DNA of 64,000 nt, from positions 43,905,152 through 43,969,151 of the forward strand of contig NC_088865.1 of the NCBI RefSeq assembly GCF_032884065.1. The letters run 5' to 3'. The translations under genes and the position numbers were made by a program. Shown piece by piece: positions 45,070 through 55,879 of the stretch; positions within the stretch are counted from its first letter, which is position 1; every line of letters begins with the position of its first letter. The notes below the pieces were generated by a model. That model searched no databases. It worked only from the letters and a program-made list of their open reading frames with translations, and was not told the origin of the DNA. This DNA is from Artemia franciscana (taxonomy: Eukaryota > Arthropoda > Branchiopoda > Anostraca > Artemiidae).

Positions 45070-45760
45070 TTAAGATTGATATAAAGTTACAATGTACCCC
45101 GTCCAATTTTATTTTGCGAATGGTACCCGCCGATGCGCCTGATGCAACAGTCTCTCTCACTCCGAAAATACTTCATGTACGAAAACAATAGGCTACGAGT
45201 TCTGTTGCCTTGGCAATTGAAAAATTAATAGCCAGTGGAAATAATACCAAACTCCTCGTTCTCACACATTATGATGTAACGTCATATTGCCATGGGTTCG
45301 CTTACCTACACCGACTCTTCATTTATCAATGGTGAAATTCCTTCAAAACTCACTTTGAAATTTGTAAGAAGTACCACTGCGAAAGGATCATGGACAAGAA
45401 CTCTATATAAATTGACAATGCAATCCCTAGATCGAGATTCAAAACTTTTTTTCAAATGGTATAACCGATAAACTGTTTGTGAAAAGTCACAGTATCATTG
45501 TATTGGACTTGTCTGGTACCCAATATATGAGTATTGTCCGTACGGGTACTGTAAGCTTAGAATTTATCTTTGCCAAGGCATTGACAGAGAGTATAGATCT
45601 AATTAAATCAATTTAAAACCTGTTGAGAAATTACCCCGATGACCGTGTTCTATTAGATTTGGCACCATGAACACACATTAACAATAAGTGCATTAAAATT
45701 TGATTCGTATATGTCTAAATACATAGCCTATTGCATACCCTCAGATTTTCTTGAAGGTAT
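45070..45760 (+). pseudogene. Polinton/adintovirus-like structural-gene relic (F54H12.2-like)
   Basis: Two blocks in different frames resemble the uncharacterised F54H12.2-like proteins common in arthropod genomes, which are linked to Polinton/adintovirus virion genes. Block 1 (about 45072-45190) reads CTPSNFILRMVPADAPDATV and LTPKILHVRK. Block 2 (about 45490-45605) reads HSIIVLDLSG and TGTVSLEFIFAKALTES. Spacing and order agree with one protein of several hundred residues, but frameshifts and stops break it throughout. No capsid, polymerase, integrase or protease gene of such an element was found nearby. The call rests on pattern recall and needs a profile search. Confidence 0.42.
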
Positions 45761-46299
45761 TCATGATGTTAGCAATAACTTTATCATTATTAATAATAAA
45801 TCATCGACTGCAAAGACGGTTCATTTTTTTTTTAGAGAGAGAGAGAAGTTTATTAATATTGAATAGAAGACAATACAAAATATAATTCAAAATCGAATTA
45901 CAATACACATAATTCCCCCCGAAAGGCTCCATGGCCAGGGATACAAGGGAGATAAAAAAAAAAATATGATACAAGCAATAAATTCAATATAGGCAATCAC
46001 ATATAGTAGTTTATAGGCAATATATTTATGGGGGATACAATATAAGCAACAACTAGAAGGAGAAAAAACATAGAGAATATACCTGAGGCCTGGGAGCAAA
46101 GTGTAGAGAGGAAAACCACACGCCTCTAACAAAACACAGGGGCCATCAACTCCTCAGAGGAAAAAAATTAATCTATTTGATTCTTTATTAAATGATCCTC
46201 AAGAATCCTTTTAAAAGTCCCAAACGAGTGGCATTTCTGTACTGAAGAAGGCAGTGAATTCCAGACCTGTTGACAAGCAATGTGGGGATTGAAATCTGA

Positions 46300-47490
46300 T
46301 CAAACAGTGGGGGTAGGCGGAATGTAGATATTATTTGAAGAACGAAGGTTATATGGAGCTGAATCAGAAATAAACATATGAGTTTTCCGAAGAGATTTTG
46401 GAAGATTGCCGTGAAGTTGATCAAAGACAAAAGAAGCACAAGAAATAATGTAAATAGAAAGTAGACTTAAGAGCTGTGTTGGTGAAGAACGGTTGGAGTC
46501 CATAGCCAGATGCTGTACTTTATTATAAATGACAGAAAGTGACCACAGCGTAGGCGGAAAAGTATACATCCATACAATGGGGCAATAAGAAACATATGAC
46601 AGGACAAGACAGAAAAAAATAAGTTTCAGAATAGATCCAGGAAATGTGTATCTAAGTTTTCGAATGATACCCAAACTCCGTGAGACCTTAATCATGGCTA
46701 CATCGTTTCTGAATGAAAGGTTCTCATCAAGCAGGATACCAAGAAACCAGACCACCCGGTTCTCTGGTCTACACAAGGAGCCTTGTGACACCTCAAGGTG
46801 TCAATAAATCAAAAATGAAATGGGACCAGGAACAGATCCCTGCGGGACGCCATAATATACTCCAGAAGGGCCTCGGAAAAGCGGATCAATTGAAATAAGC
46901 CTACCAGAAAGATATGAATCAAACCAAGAATAAGCGTTTGATCTTATACCAATAAGCGTTTGACTATCACAATATGTGATAGTTTCCAAAAAAAGAATCC
47001 GATGAGTCCAGGAATCAAGAGCTTTACGAACATCCAAAAATAAAGCTGCCGGTATATGACCAGAATCTATTGGCGAATGAAAGAAATTCGATAATGCTGC
47101 GCAAGCATGCTCCGTAGAGTGACTCGCTGAAAATTTAAACTGGAAATCATGCCTTCTTCGGAAATCTCTTCGGAAATTTAAACTGGAAATCATGCATAGA
47201 ATAGCCTTCTCAAAAATTTTGCTGAAAACAGATAGGAGAGAAATTGGCCTTTAATTAGCAGGATCACTCCAAGAACCACCTTTATAGAGTACTATAACCT
47301 TAGCTCGCTCGAGAGATTCAGGAAAAATACCTTTCTCGAAAGACAGATTGACGAGCTTAGTTAGTGGTGACAGAATAGCAGGCAGAATGGCACGGATAAC
47401 CCTTGTAAGAATTTTGTCTGGTCCTGAAGAGGATGATTCTTTAAGAGCATTCACGACACGAGCTACCTCAAATTCAGAAACAGAATTCAA
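46300..47490 (-). pseudogene. Reverse transcriptase lacking its catalytic FADD block
   Basis: From 47490 down: SSSSGPDKILTRVIRAILP and GIFPESLERAKVIVLYKGG (fingers), AALFLDVRKALDS (motif A region, with Arg-Lys where Ser-Lys or Ala-Phe is usual), and GVPQGSVPGPISFLIY then a stop (motif B). The frame then jumps straight to WFLGILLDENLSF, so the ~100 residues that should carry the FADD/YADD metal-binding motif are absent. RNA-dependent polymerisation is impossible for this copy. Confidence 0.8.
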
Positions 47491-48283
47491 TCAACTTCAA
47501 ACATGAGGGTCCAAGAAAGGCTCTGAAATCGCAACGGGAAGTTGCAGAGCTTGTAAAGGAAGCAGAGCTTGTAAAGGAAGCAGTTACCTTTCCTATATTA
47601 GCAAAATAAAAGGTAAGCTCTAGCTGAACATATACATCTCCTTGAATGGTTTGGCCATCGATTTTCAGCATTGATGGAACTGAAGGCAGAGGGGGAGTAG
47701 GTCAAAGAACTGAATTAATTAAATACCGTGTCTTCCTTACATCCTTCCCACATTCAGAAAATTTCATATGATAATACTGAGACTTTGCCTTCCTACACAG
47801 AGAATTAAATATATTCCTATAGGCCTTGAATCGTTTGTGATGAGCTATAGATGGTGAAGCCTTGTAAAGCTTCCGAAAATAATTTTTCCTTTTCCAGCTT
47901 TTATGGAGACCTGGAGTCATCCATGGATTCAGTGGTGCCATCCTTTTCGAAGTATGGGGCGCTGGACCCCGATTACAAATTTCCAGGATTCCTTCTTTGA
48001 CTAAATCATAAAATGAATCAAAAGAGTGGTAAAAATCTGAATCAGAAACCAAACTACCCCGTGGTACATCAGCCAGACGAGAATTAAGTAGACTTAGCTC
48101 AGTATCACCATAACGGAAAAACAGGAAATTAGATGGTGATGCTATACGCTGCGCTTGATCAGCATTCTAATATCGGGAAATAGCGGGAAAATGATCAGAA
48201 ATATCACTAACCAGCACCAAATTATCTAAGACATCTAATGACGAAAAAATATTATCGATAAGAGACGCTTGTGTTTCTGTAAC

Positions 48284-48475
48284 TCAGGTTGGTATACAAA
48301 CTGAAGGTAAAGTTCCCGAAGAGAGCATCATTGACAAAAAATCAATAGTTGAAGCAGAATTTTGATCCAGCAGGTTAAGGTTAAAATCACCCATAAGGAT
48401 TAGTTCATAGGGATGTTTAAATGCAACAAAATATGAAGTTTTGAGATTAAATCGTATTTTTTGTAGATATAACAA
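48284..48475 (-). pseudogene. LINE endonuclease (APE-type) C-terminal remnant
   Basis: LILMGDFNLNLLDQNSAST is the GDFN motif of APE-like endonucleases of L2/CR1/Jockey-type LINEs. Only the last third of the domain remains and no upstream catalytic residues are visible. Confidence 0.65.
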
Positions 48476-48815
48476 GTTTTTGCTTCGAGTACCCTATGAC
48501 GCCTTAACAAGTACATCAGAAGAAATTACAGTTGTTCAGATCCACGATCTAAGCCATGGGAGCTTAACGCTCAAATTTCCAGTAAGCAAACTCTCTATGA
48601 ATGGTGAAATGTCATTTTTTATGCTTAAAAATAATGTTTGTTTTTGCTTTTGAGTTTCGATTTTCTTTTCCTTTCTTGGTTTTAATTGTACTCAAACATG
48701 TTCCTTTATGTACGTTGTTTTTTAAACACATACTTACACGTATACATACATAGCCACCATTAATTCGAAAAAGAAAATATTAAGCATTATTTATACAGCT
48801 TTGATAACGGAGTGA

Positions 48816-49215
48816 AATCATTTTCTATAATCTCTTTTACTGTTTTGTTTGTTTTCTGTTTAAATCTTTTACTGCCTTTTAACTGTTCCTTACTAATTTT
48901 ACTTTTTCTCTGTAAATAACTGTTTTTATTCTTTTTTACTGTCTTGTTTTACTTTTTAATCTTTTTTAATGGTTTTCTTCACTGTTCCACTCTTCTTTAA
49001 TTATTTACCTTTTACTGTCAATAATTGATTTTTTTCTTTTTCCATGGTCTTGTTTTACTTTTTAATCTCTTTTACTGTTTTGTTTGTTCTTCTGTCTTAC
49101 TCGTTTACTGTCTTTTTCTCTGTTCTTTACTAATTTTACTTTTTACTGTTAATAACTAATTTTTCATTTTTTACTGTCTTGTTATACTTTTTAATTTCTT
49201 TTACTGTTTACTCAT
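48816..49215. repeat. T-rich degenerate tandem repeat (TTTTACTGT)
   Basis: GTCTTGTTTTACTTTTTAAT recurs near 48941, 49047 and 49176, with TTTTACTGTTTTGTTTG and TAATTTTACTTTTT between. Period about 106-129 bp. Confidence 0.75.
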
Positions 49216-49635
49216 GTCAGGGTAACCTTCCGTGCACTGCTTGGCAACCATTACTTTTTTATTTTTGTCCAGCCTCCCATTTTCTAGTATTGTGTTTTGT
49301 TTATTTTACTATTTTTGTCAAGTGGTTAAATTAAATTTTTGTGATTGTTAGCTGAGCTGAGTCTTCTGTTGGGGGTGTATTATTTTGTCTTATGTTGAAT
49401 TATATTTAATCAATGAATGCATTCATTCATTCTATGTTAGAACATAGAAAAATAGATTAACCGATACAAAAAAAAAACAGGATGGATAGAACATCACAAT
49501 AACTATGCTCCTGTCCAGTAGCCATAGTAATTAGAACATTAGAGGTAAAATTTTTGCTTCTTGTTAAAAAATTAAAGAAACAGACACTTTCCCATATGAC
49601 AATATCTTTTGTTGCTAACAAAGGCACTAGGTCTA

Positions 49636-49693
49636 TCAATTTCCGTCCAAATTTCGTTCGTCATTCTTTGCCCATAGGTTCGATACTTTTACT
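49636..49693 (-). CDS. Terminal coding exon of an unknown host gene
   Basis: On the minus strand a strong acceptor (TACTTCTTGTTGCAG) precedes 49693. The exon reads VKVSNLWAKNDERNLDGN and stops with TGA (49636-49638). It joins in phase to the exon at 49782-49952 (CG plus A completes an Arg codon). A possible AATAAA lies at 49300-49305, about 330 bp downstream. Confidence 0.45.
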
Positions 49694-49781
49694 CTGCAAC
49701 AAGAAGTAGCAAAAAAAAACAAACACGAATCACTACAAATATGTGTTTAAACAAAATACCGAAAGGACAGAGAAAACATAC

Positions 49782-49952
49782 CGATTACTTTTGATAAGCT
49801 GGATTTCAATTAATCCAAAGCGTTCTGAATGATTTTTAGTAAATGAAAAATCAAGGGCTGAGACTTCACAGAAGGTTTGAAACTTGGCGTTGAATTGTTG
49901 CAGAATTCGTGCCTCTTCTTTAGTTTTCTTGGTTAAACTGTTCAATAGCTTC
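49782..49952 (-). CDS. Penultimate coding exon of an unknown host gene
   Basis: 171 bp, fully open, bounded by acceptor TTAATTTCAG (before 49952) and donor CG|GTATGT (after 49782). The translation begins KLLNSLTKKTKEEARI, includes FCEVSALDFSFTKNHSERF and ends IEIQLIKSNR, a mostly helical, soluble composition. The intron to the last exon is 88 bp (49694-49781). Both splice sites are consensus and the phase matches, which is better support than any other non-transposon ORF here. Upstream exons were not found within the next kilobase and may be beyond the satellite. I do not recognise the family. Confidence 0.5.
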
Positions 49953-49959
49953 CTGAAAT

Positions 49960-50635
49960 TAAATTAGTAATAAAAGAATCTACAATATTTAGGGCATTAA
50001 TTAGAGAGGGATTAATTGACACCTCTGATTTGTTTTGCCCTCCTTCCAGCCCGCTGGATTTTGAAAATAAATTCCCCTCCAAAAATCCCCTACATTTTTG
50101 CGAATCGAATTTTTGACACTTATCATGGTCTGAATTTTCCTATATTCTTGAATTATCAAACTAAGAAAGCGCCGAAGTACCAGGAATTTTTTTAATCGTC
50201 ATGAAAGAAAACCAAAAGTGGCGCTGTAACAGGTTCCATACGAACCAAATTTGTATATATCATAAAGATTATTAGCATTACTTAATATTCAAGTCATAAC
50301 AATTATATGGAAAATTTTTTTGTTTGGGTTGAATAAAATTGGTCTAATGACAAGCGGTTGGGTATAGAAAATCGAACACATTTTATATGCGAACTGAATT
50401 TTAATGTATCATAAAGTGAAAAAACTGGTACCACTTTTTTCTTATGACTAGCGCTTGTGTAAAGTAAACCTCCTAACATATATCACCGATACATCAAGTA
50501 ATATAGCTTGAGTGATATAGCCTGAAACAAAAAACCTTGCCCTTTCCCCTCCTTTTTGGACTTCGAATTTTTGAACTTAGATATTTTGGGCTTAGAATTT
50601 TTCGGACTTGTAGTTTTCGGACTCCATATTATTTG
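49960..50635. other. No gene recognised
   Basis: AT-rich. Short GGACTT..AATTTTT echoes (50560-50625) just before the satellite array. Confidence 0.45.
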
Positions 50636-50639
50636 GAAT

Positions 50640-50866
50640 CATAATATTTTTTACCCTGTTTTCCGTAAAATTCGATGAAGATACGCTTCTTTGAATTAAA
50701 TGCGTCATTAAAAATATTTTGTACTCTGCTTTGCCCAAAGCTCGATGAAGATAGGTTTCTTTGAATCAAACATGTGGTTAAAAATGTTTTTTTTACTCTT
50801 GTTTGCACAAAACTCGATGAATGTACGCTGCATTGTATCAAATGTATGGTTTTTCAGACATTGGTT
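50640..50866 (+). repeat. ~69-bp satellite array, left part
   Basis: Three diverged units of the AAAGCTCGATGAAGATACG / TTTCTTTGAATCAAATGTG satellite, separated from the main array by family A copy 10. Confidence 0.85.
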
Positions 50867-52542
50867 TCAAACAGTTCGTGGTAACGAACTGTAGTAAGGA
50901 GCGACCCGGCTCAATAGTAACCAAAACTCTAAAAAATGGAATCTTGATACCAATAGCTATATCAAAAGAATTGCATTTTAATGCTGGTTTTAAATATATA
51001 AGTTTCATCAAGTTTAGTGTTACCCATCAAAAGTTACAAGCCTGAGAAAATTTGCTTTATTTTAGAAAATAGGGGTAAACACCCCGTAAAAGTCACAGAA
51101 TCTTAACGAAAATCACACCATCAGATTCAGCGTATCAGAGAACCCTATTGTAGAAGTTTCGAGCTCCCATCAACAGAAATGTGGAATTTTGCATTTTTTG
51201 CCAGAAGGCAGATCACAGATGCGTGTTTATTTGTTTGTTTTTTGTTTGTTTTTTTTTTCCCAGGGGTGATCGTATCGACCCAGTTGTCCTAGAATGTTGC
51301 AAGAGGGCTCATTCTAACGGAAATGAAAAGTTCTAGTGGCCTTTTTAAGTGACCAAAAAAATTGGAGGGCACCTAGGCCCCCTCCCACGCTAATTATTTT
51401 CCCAAAGTCAACGGATCAAAATTCTGAGATAGCCATTTTATTCAACGTAGTCGAAAAACCTTATAACTATGTCTTTGGGGACGACTTACTCCCCCACAGT
51501 CCCCGTGGGAGGGGCAACAAGTTACAAACTTTGACCTGTGCTTACATATAGTAATGGTTATTGGGAAGTATACAGGCGTTTTCAGGAGGATTTTTTTGGT
51601 TGGGGGGGAGGGGTTGAGAAGAGGGGGATATGCTGGGGGAACTTTCCATCGAGAATTTGTCATGGGAGAAGAAAACTTCCATGAAGGGAGAGCAGGATTT
51701 ACTAGCATTATTTAAAAAAAAAATTAAAAAATAAATGTGAAAAAGCTTTTTCACCTGGAAGTAAGGAACAGCAATAAAACTTAAAACAAACAGAAATTAT
51801 TACCCATATAAGGGGCTCACCTCCTTATGATACCTAGCTCTTTACGCTAAAGTATTTTTAGTAATTTCAACTATTTATTCTACGGCTTTTGTGATTCAGG
51901 GGTTATTCTTAATGAATTGGGATAAAATTTAAGGTTTAGTGTAAAGAGCGAGGTACTGACGATGGGGCGAATCCCCTCATATATGTAATAAAAACATGAG
52001 AATACAAAAGTTCTTTACGTAAGCTAATTTATAAGTTAAGTAAATCTTTTACCAATAAAAAGATTCGTAAAAAATTAAAAGTTCTAGTTGCCTTTTTAAT
52101 TAACCAAAAAATCGGGAAAGCCATTTCCCACTAAATGAGAAAGCCATTTAGCCCCCCCCAAAAAAATATGCAAAATTTCGTTTTGATTATTCCTCTGCGG
52201 AGAGCCAAAATCAAAACATGCATTGATTCAAAAACGTTCCGAAATTAAATAAAAAAAACGAGTTTTTTTAACTGAAAGTAAGGAGCGACATTAAAACTTA
52301 AAACGCACAGAAATTACTTCGTATATGAAAGAGGCTGCTTCCTCATCAACGCCCCGCTCTTTACGCTAAAGTTTTTTACTGTTTTAAAAAGAAGAATTGA
52401 GAGAAAGAGTCAAACTTTAGCGTAAAGAGCGGGGCGTTGATGAGGAAGCAGCCTCTTTCATATACGAAGTAATTTCTGTGCGTTTTAAGTTTTAATGTCG
52501 CTCCTTACTTTCAGTTAAAAAAACTCGTTTTTTTTATTTAAT
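50867..52542 (+). mobile_element. Family A repeat, copy 10 (full length, reference copy)
   Basis: 1.68 kb inserted in the satellite. It starts TCAAACAGTTCGTGGTAACG and then has AGTAAGGAGCGACCCGGC. The proximal palindrome has arms about 51755-51850 and 51935-52010. The distal palindrome has arms about 52262-52375 and 52410-52520. The right end is near TTTTTATTTAAT. The subterminal AGTAAGGAGCGAC recurs inverted (GTCGCTCCTTACT) just inside the right end. No coding capacity. Confidence 0.93.
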
Positions 52543-53930
52543 TTCTTTTGCACAAAGCTCGATGAAGTTACGCTTGTTTGAGTCAAATGTATGGTATGCA
52601 GGGTTTGTGCAAATCAAATGTGTGTACTCTATTTTGCAAAAAAGCTCGACAAAGATACGCTTCTTTAAATCAAAAGTATTGGTTCGAAATGTTTGGTACT
52701 CAGTTTTGCACAAAGCTCGATGAAGACTTGTTTCTTTGAATCAAATGTGGAGTTCAAAATATTTTTTGCTCTCTTTTATACAAAATTCGATTAAAATACA
52801 TTTTTTGAATCAAATGTGTGGTTCAAAATGTTTTGTAATATGTTTTATAAAAAGTTCAATGAAGATACATTTCTTTGAATAGAATCTGTGGTTCAAAAGT
52901 TTTGTAATCTGTTTTATACAAAGTTCGATGAAGATACGTTTTTTTAAATCAGTTGTGCGGTTAAAGAGGTTTTGTACTCTGTTTTAATAAAATTAGAAGA
53001 AAATGCGTTTCCTTGAATCCAATGTTTGGTTGAAAATGTTTTGTACTCGATTTTATACAGTACCGGATGAAGATACTTTTCTTTGAATAGAATCTGTGGT
53101 TCAAAAGTTTTGTAATCTGTTTTATACAAAGTTCGATGAAGATACGTTTTTTTAAATCAGTTGTGCGGTTAAAGAGGTTTTGTACTCTGTTTTAATAAAA
53201 TTAGAAGAAAATGCGTTTCCTTGAATCCAATGTTTGGTTGAAAATGTTTTGTACTCGATTTTATACAGTACCGGATGAAGATACTTTTCTTTGAATCAAA
53301 TTTTCAGTTTAAAATGTTTTGTACTCTGTTTTATAAGAACTTCAATGAAGACGAATTTCTTTGAATCAAATGTGTGGCTCAAAATGTTTTGTACTCTGTT
53401 TTATATAAATTTAGAAGAAAATATGTTTCTTTGAATCAAATGTTTGGTTCAAAATGTTTTGTACTCTGTTTTATATAAAGTTAGTAGAAAATACGTTTCT
53501 TTGAATCAAATGTGTGGCTCAAAATGTTTTGTACTCTTTTTCATATAAAGTTAGAAGAAAATGCGTTTTTTTGAATCAAATGTGTGGTTCAAAATTTTTT
53601 GTACTCTGTTTTGTATGATGAAGATACGTTTCTTTTAATCAAATGTGTGGTTTAAATTTTTAGACTCTGTTATAGAAAGTTTGATGCAGATACGTTTCTT
53701 TGAATCAAATGTGTGATTCAATATGTTTTGTACTCTGTTTTGCCCAAAGCTCGATAAAGAACCACTTCTTTGACTCAAATGTGTGGTTGAAAATGTTTTG
53801 TACTCTGTTTTAGACAGAGCTCGATTGCGATGCGCTTTTTTGAATCAATTGCGTGGTTCAAAATGTTTTGCACTCAGTTTGGCACAAAGCCCAGTGAAGA
53901 TATGTTTCGTTAAATCAAATGTGAGAGAGA
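52543..53930 (+). repeat. ~69-bp satellite array, main forward part
   Basis: About 20 units with core AAAATGTTTTGTACTCTGTT, then AAAGCTCGATGAAGATACG and TTTCTTTGAATCAAATGTG. 52873-53080 is repeated almost exactly as 53081-53288: a 208-bp higher-order unit of three monomers. Confidence 0.93.
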
Positions 53931-53984
53931 AACAATCAAACAGACAGTCAGACAAACAGGCACAGAGATAGAGAGAGAGAGAAA

Positions 53985-54405
53985 GAATTTGAACCACACA
54001 TTTGATTCAAAGAAATGTATCTTCATCGAGCTTTGTATATGACAATTTACAAAACATTTTCAATATATATTTAATTTAAAGAAACGTACCTTCATCGAGC
54101 TTTGGGAAAAACAGAGCACAAACATTTTGAACCAATACATTTGATTCAAAGAAGCGTATGCTCATCATGCTTTGTGCAAACAGAATACAAAACATTCTGA
54201 ATCACACATTTGATTCAAAGAAACGTATCTTCATCGAGCTTTGGAAAAAAGTTAACGACATTTTTAACGAATAAATTTGGTTCAATGAGACGTAACTTCA
54301 CCGAGCTTTGTATAAAACAGAGATTTGAAACAACACGTTTGATTCAAGTAAATATATTTTTAGTGAGCTATGCATAAAACAGAGTACAAGACATACTGAA
54401 TCACA
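53985..54405 (-). repeat. ~69-bp satellite array, inverted part
   Basis: Six units in the opposite orientation (CACATTTGATTCAAAGAAA, CTTCATCGAGCTTTG). A ~55-bp purine-rich spacer with (ACAG)n and (GA)n separates the two orientations (about 53930-53985). Confidence 0.92.
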
Positions 54406-54632
54406 TATTTAGATAGCTTCGAAGACCACTTCCTTTCCATGAAGAAAAAAATATAATTCAAAATAGGAATGAAACCTCTTAATCGACAGTGAAACAAATA
54501 TTAACTGAATATTTCCGACACATATACAGTGTCCATCATCAGTAATATAACTAAAATACATCAATAAAAACCCAAAAAAATTATACCCAATAAACTAATT
54601 ACATATGGTTTATTGCTCTTATTTTCAAATGT
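54406..54632 (-). mobile_element. Penelope-like 3' fragment
   Basis: CTTCGAAGACCACTTCCTTT through ACATATACAGTGTCCATCATC to GTTTATTGCTCTTATTTTC matches 18236-18455. It is the same 3' end region, diverged, next to the inverted satellite. Confidence 0.88.
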
Positions 54633-55879
54633 GCTCATTTTCAAATTTATTTATATGGTTGTCATGACCTGAATATTAAGAAGTGCTAATGACCTTTAAG
54701 GTATATGCAAATGAGGGTCGCATGGGACCTGCTATAGCACCACTACTAACAGTCATATTTTATTATAGCCCTACCAATCATTATGTTAGCCTAGCAGATT
54801 TGTAACAATCATACTATAGGTATCAATTTAGAATGATAGGATCTTTTCTAATATTGGCACTTATGGCCATGATCTTTTTGGTTTTTATTCAGTTTTCACA
54901 AGCCACATATGTATTGTCAGTGGGGTTATTTTTTTTCTCAGCTAAACGCTTGGGAGAAATGCTAAACATTAAATTAAATAATGTTATTTTAAATTCTATT
55001 TAGAAAGAAAGTAATAGGACTGTTGATCTGCTGTAAAATACCCCAATCAGGAACTTTCATGGAATTGATTAAATCTTAATATTGTACATTTACAAGGATT
55101 TTCCGAGAAAATGAGAAACATTTGATTCCCTTAACTACGATTGTGAGGCTGTACTGGTCTCATTACCCAATTATCTTCTTAGAATAGTATGCCCTAATTT
55201 AGAGATAAAAAAAGAGCATTCCTATTGTTCTAAAAGCGCTATCATCCAATGTTCCTAGCCCTTTCTGTTCAGGATTTTAGCTGAGTTCGGCATTTAAGCT
55301 TCTGCACTTGGGACGTAGGCAGAGGAACTGAATGAAATATGTCTCCTAAACTTTAATACTTTCTTTCTTGTTAAAAATACAGGAAGTTACGCAGTGTTCT
55401 CACTTATTAGTTGATTCAGAGGCTTGCCTGCCGTAGTAAAACCAGCTTATGAAATAGAATAATATATTTGGGTTTTAATTCTCATTTTTAACCAACATAT
55501 TTGACGCCGGTTTTTCCACATTTTTTCCTTCGCGAAATTTTTTACAGAATTTCAGAAATAAATTAAAATGTGGCACAAAAATGAAGAATCGTTTAGATTC
55601 AAAAATACAGGTCTGCAGGGTTCTGAAATTTTGAGAGGGCTGGAAAAGTTAAGATAACACAAAAAAATTTGGCAACGATTTTTCCGTGGAGGGAGGGATC
55701 CTTTTCACCAATCTCAGGGGGAACCCTTGTGTTGAATTAAAAATTGAATTAAAATAGTTTGATATGTCTTTCTCCTGTAACATTATGTTACTCTATATTG
55801 GTCTGTGTTTCAACACCTTATGGGACATGGAACGTCTAAACTTACTCCTTTTATTGCGAAATATCTAGTTTTGCTCTAT
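54633..55879. other. No gene recognised
   Basis: AT-rich. A 56-codon hydrophobic ORF (54833-55003, starting MIGSFLILALMAMIFL) is present but unsupported. Confidence 0.4.

Larger units (their letters stand above)
45834..48480 (-). mobile_element. Decayed non-LTR retrotransposon with EN and RT remnants
   Basis: Reading on the minus strand from 48480 down: endonuclease-like LILMGDFNLNLLDQ, a linker region, reverse transcriptase segments, a C-terminal YNLRSSNNIYIPP block, then a 3' region ending at a (CT)n/(GA)n tract (45834-45853). The 5' end, including most of the endonuclease, is not recognisable. Multiple stops and an internal deletion make it dead. Confidence 0.85.

Noticed and set aside
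54833..55003. 56-codon hydrophobic ORF with possible membrane segments
   Set aside because: T-rich sequence yields hydrophobic frames easily. No splice or conservation evidence.
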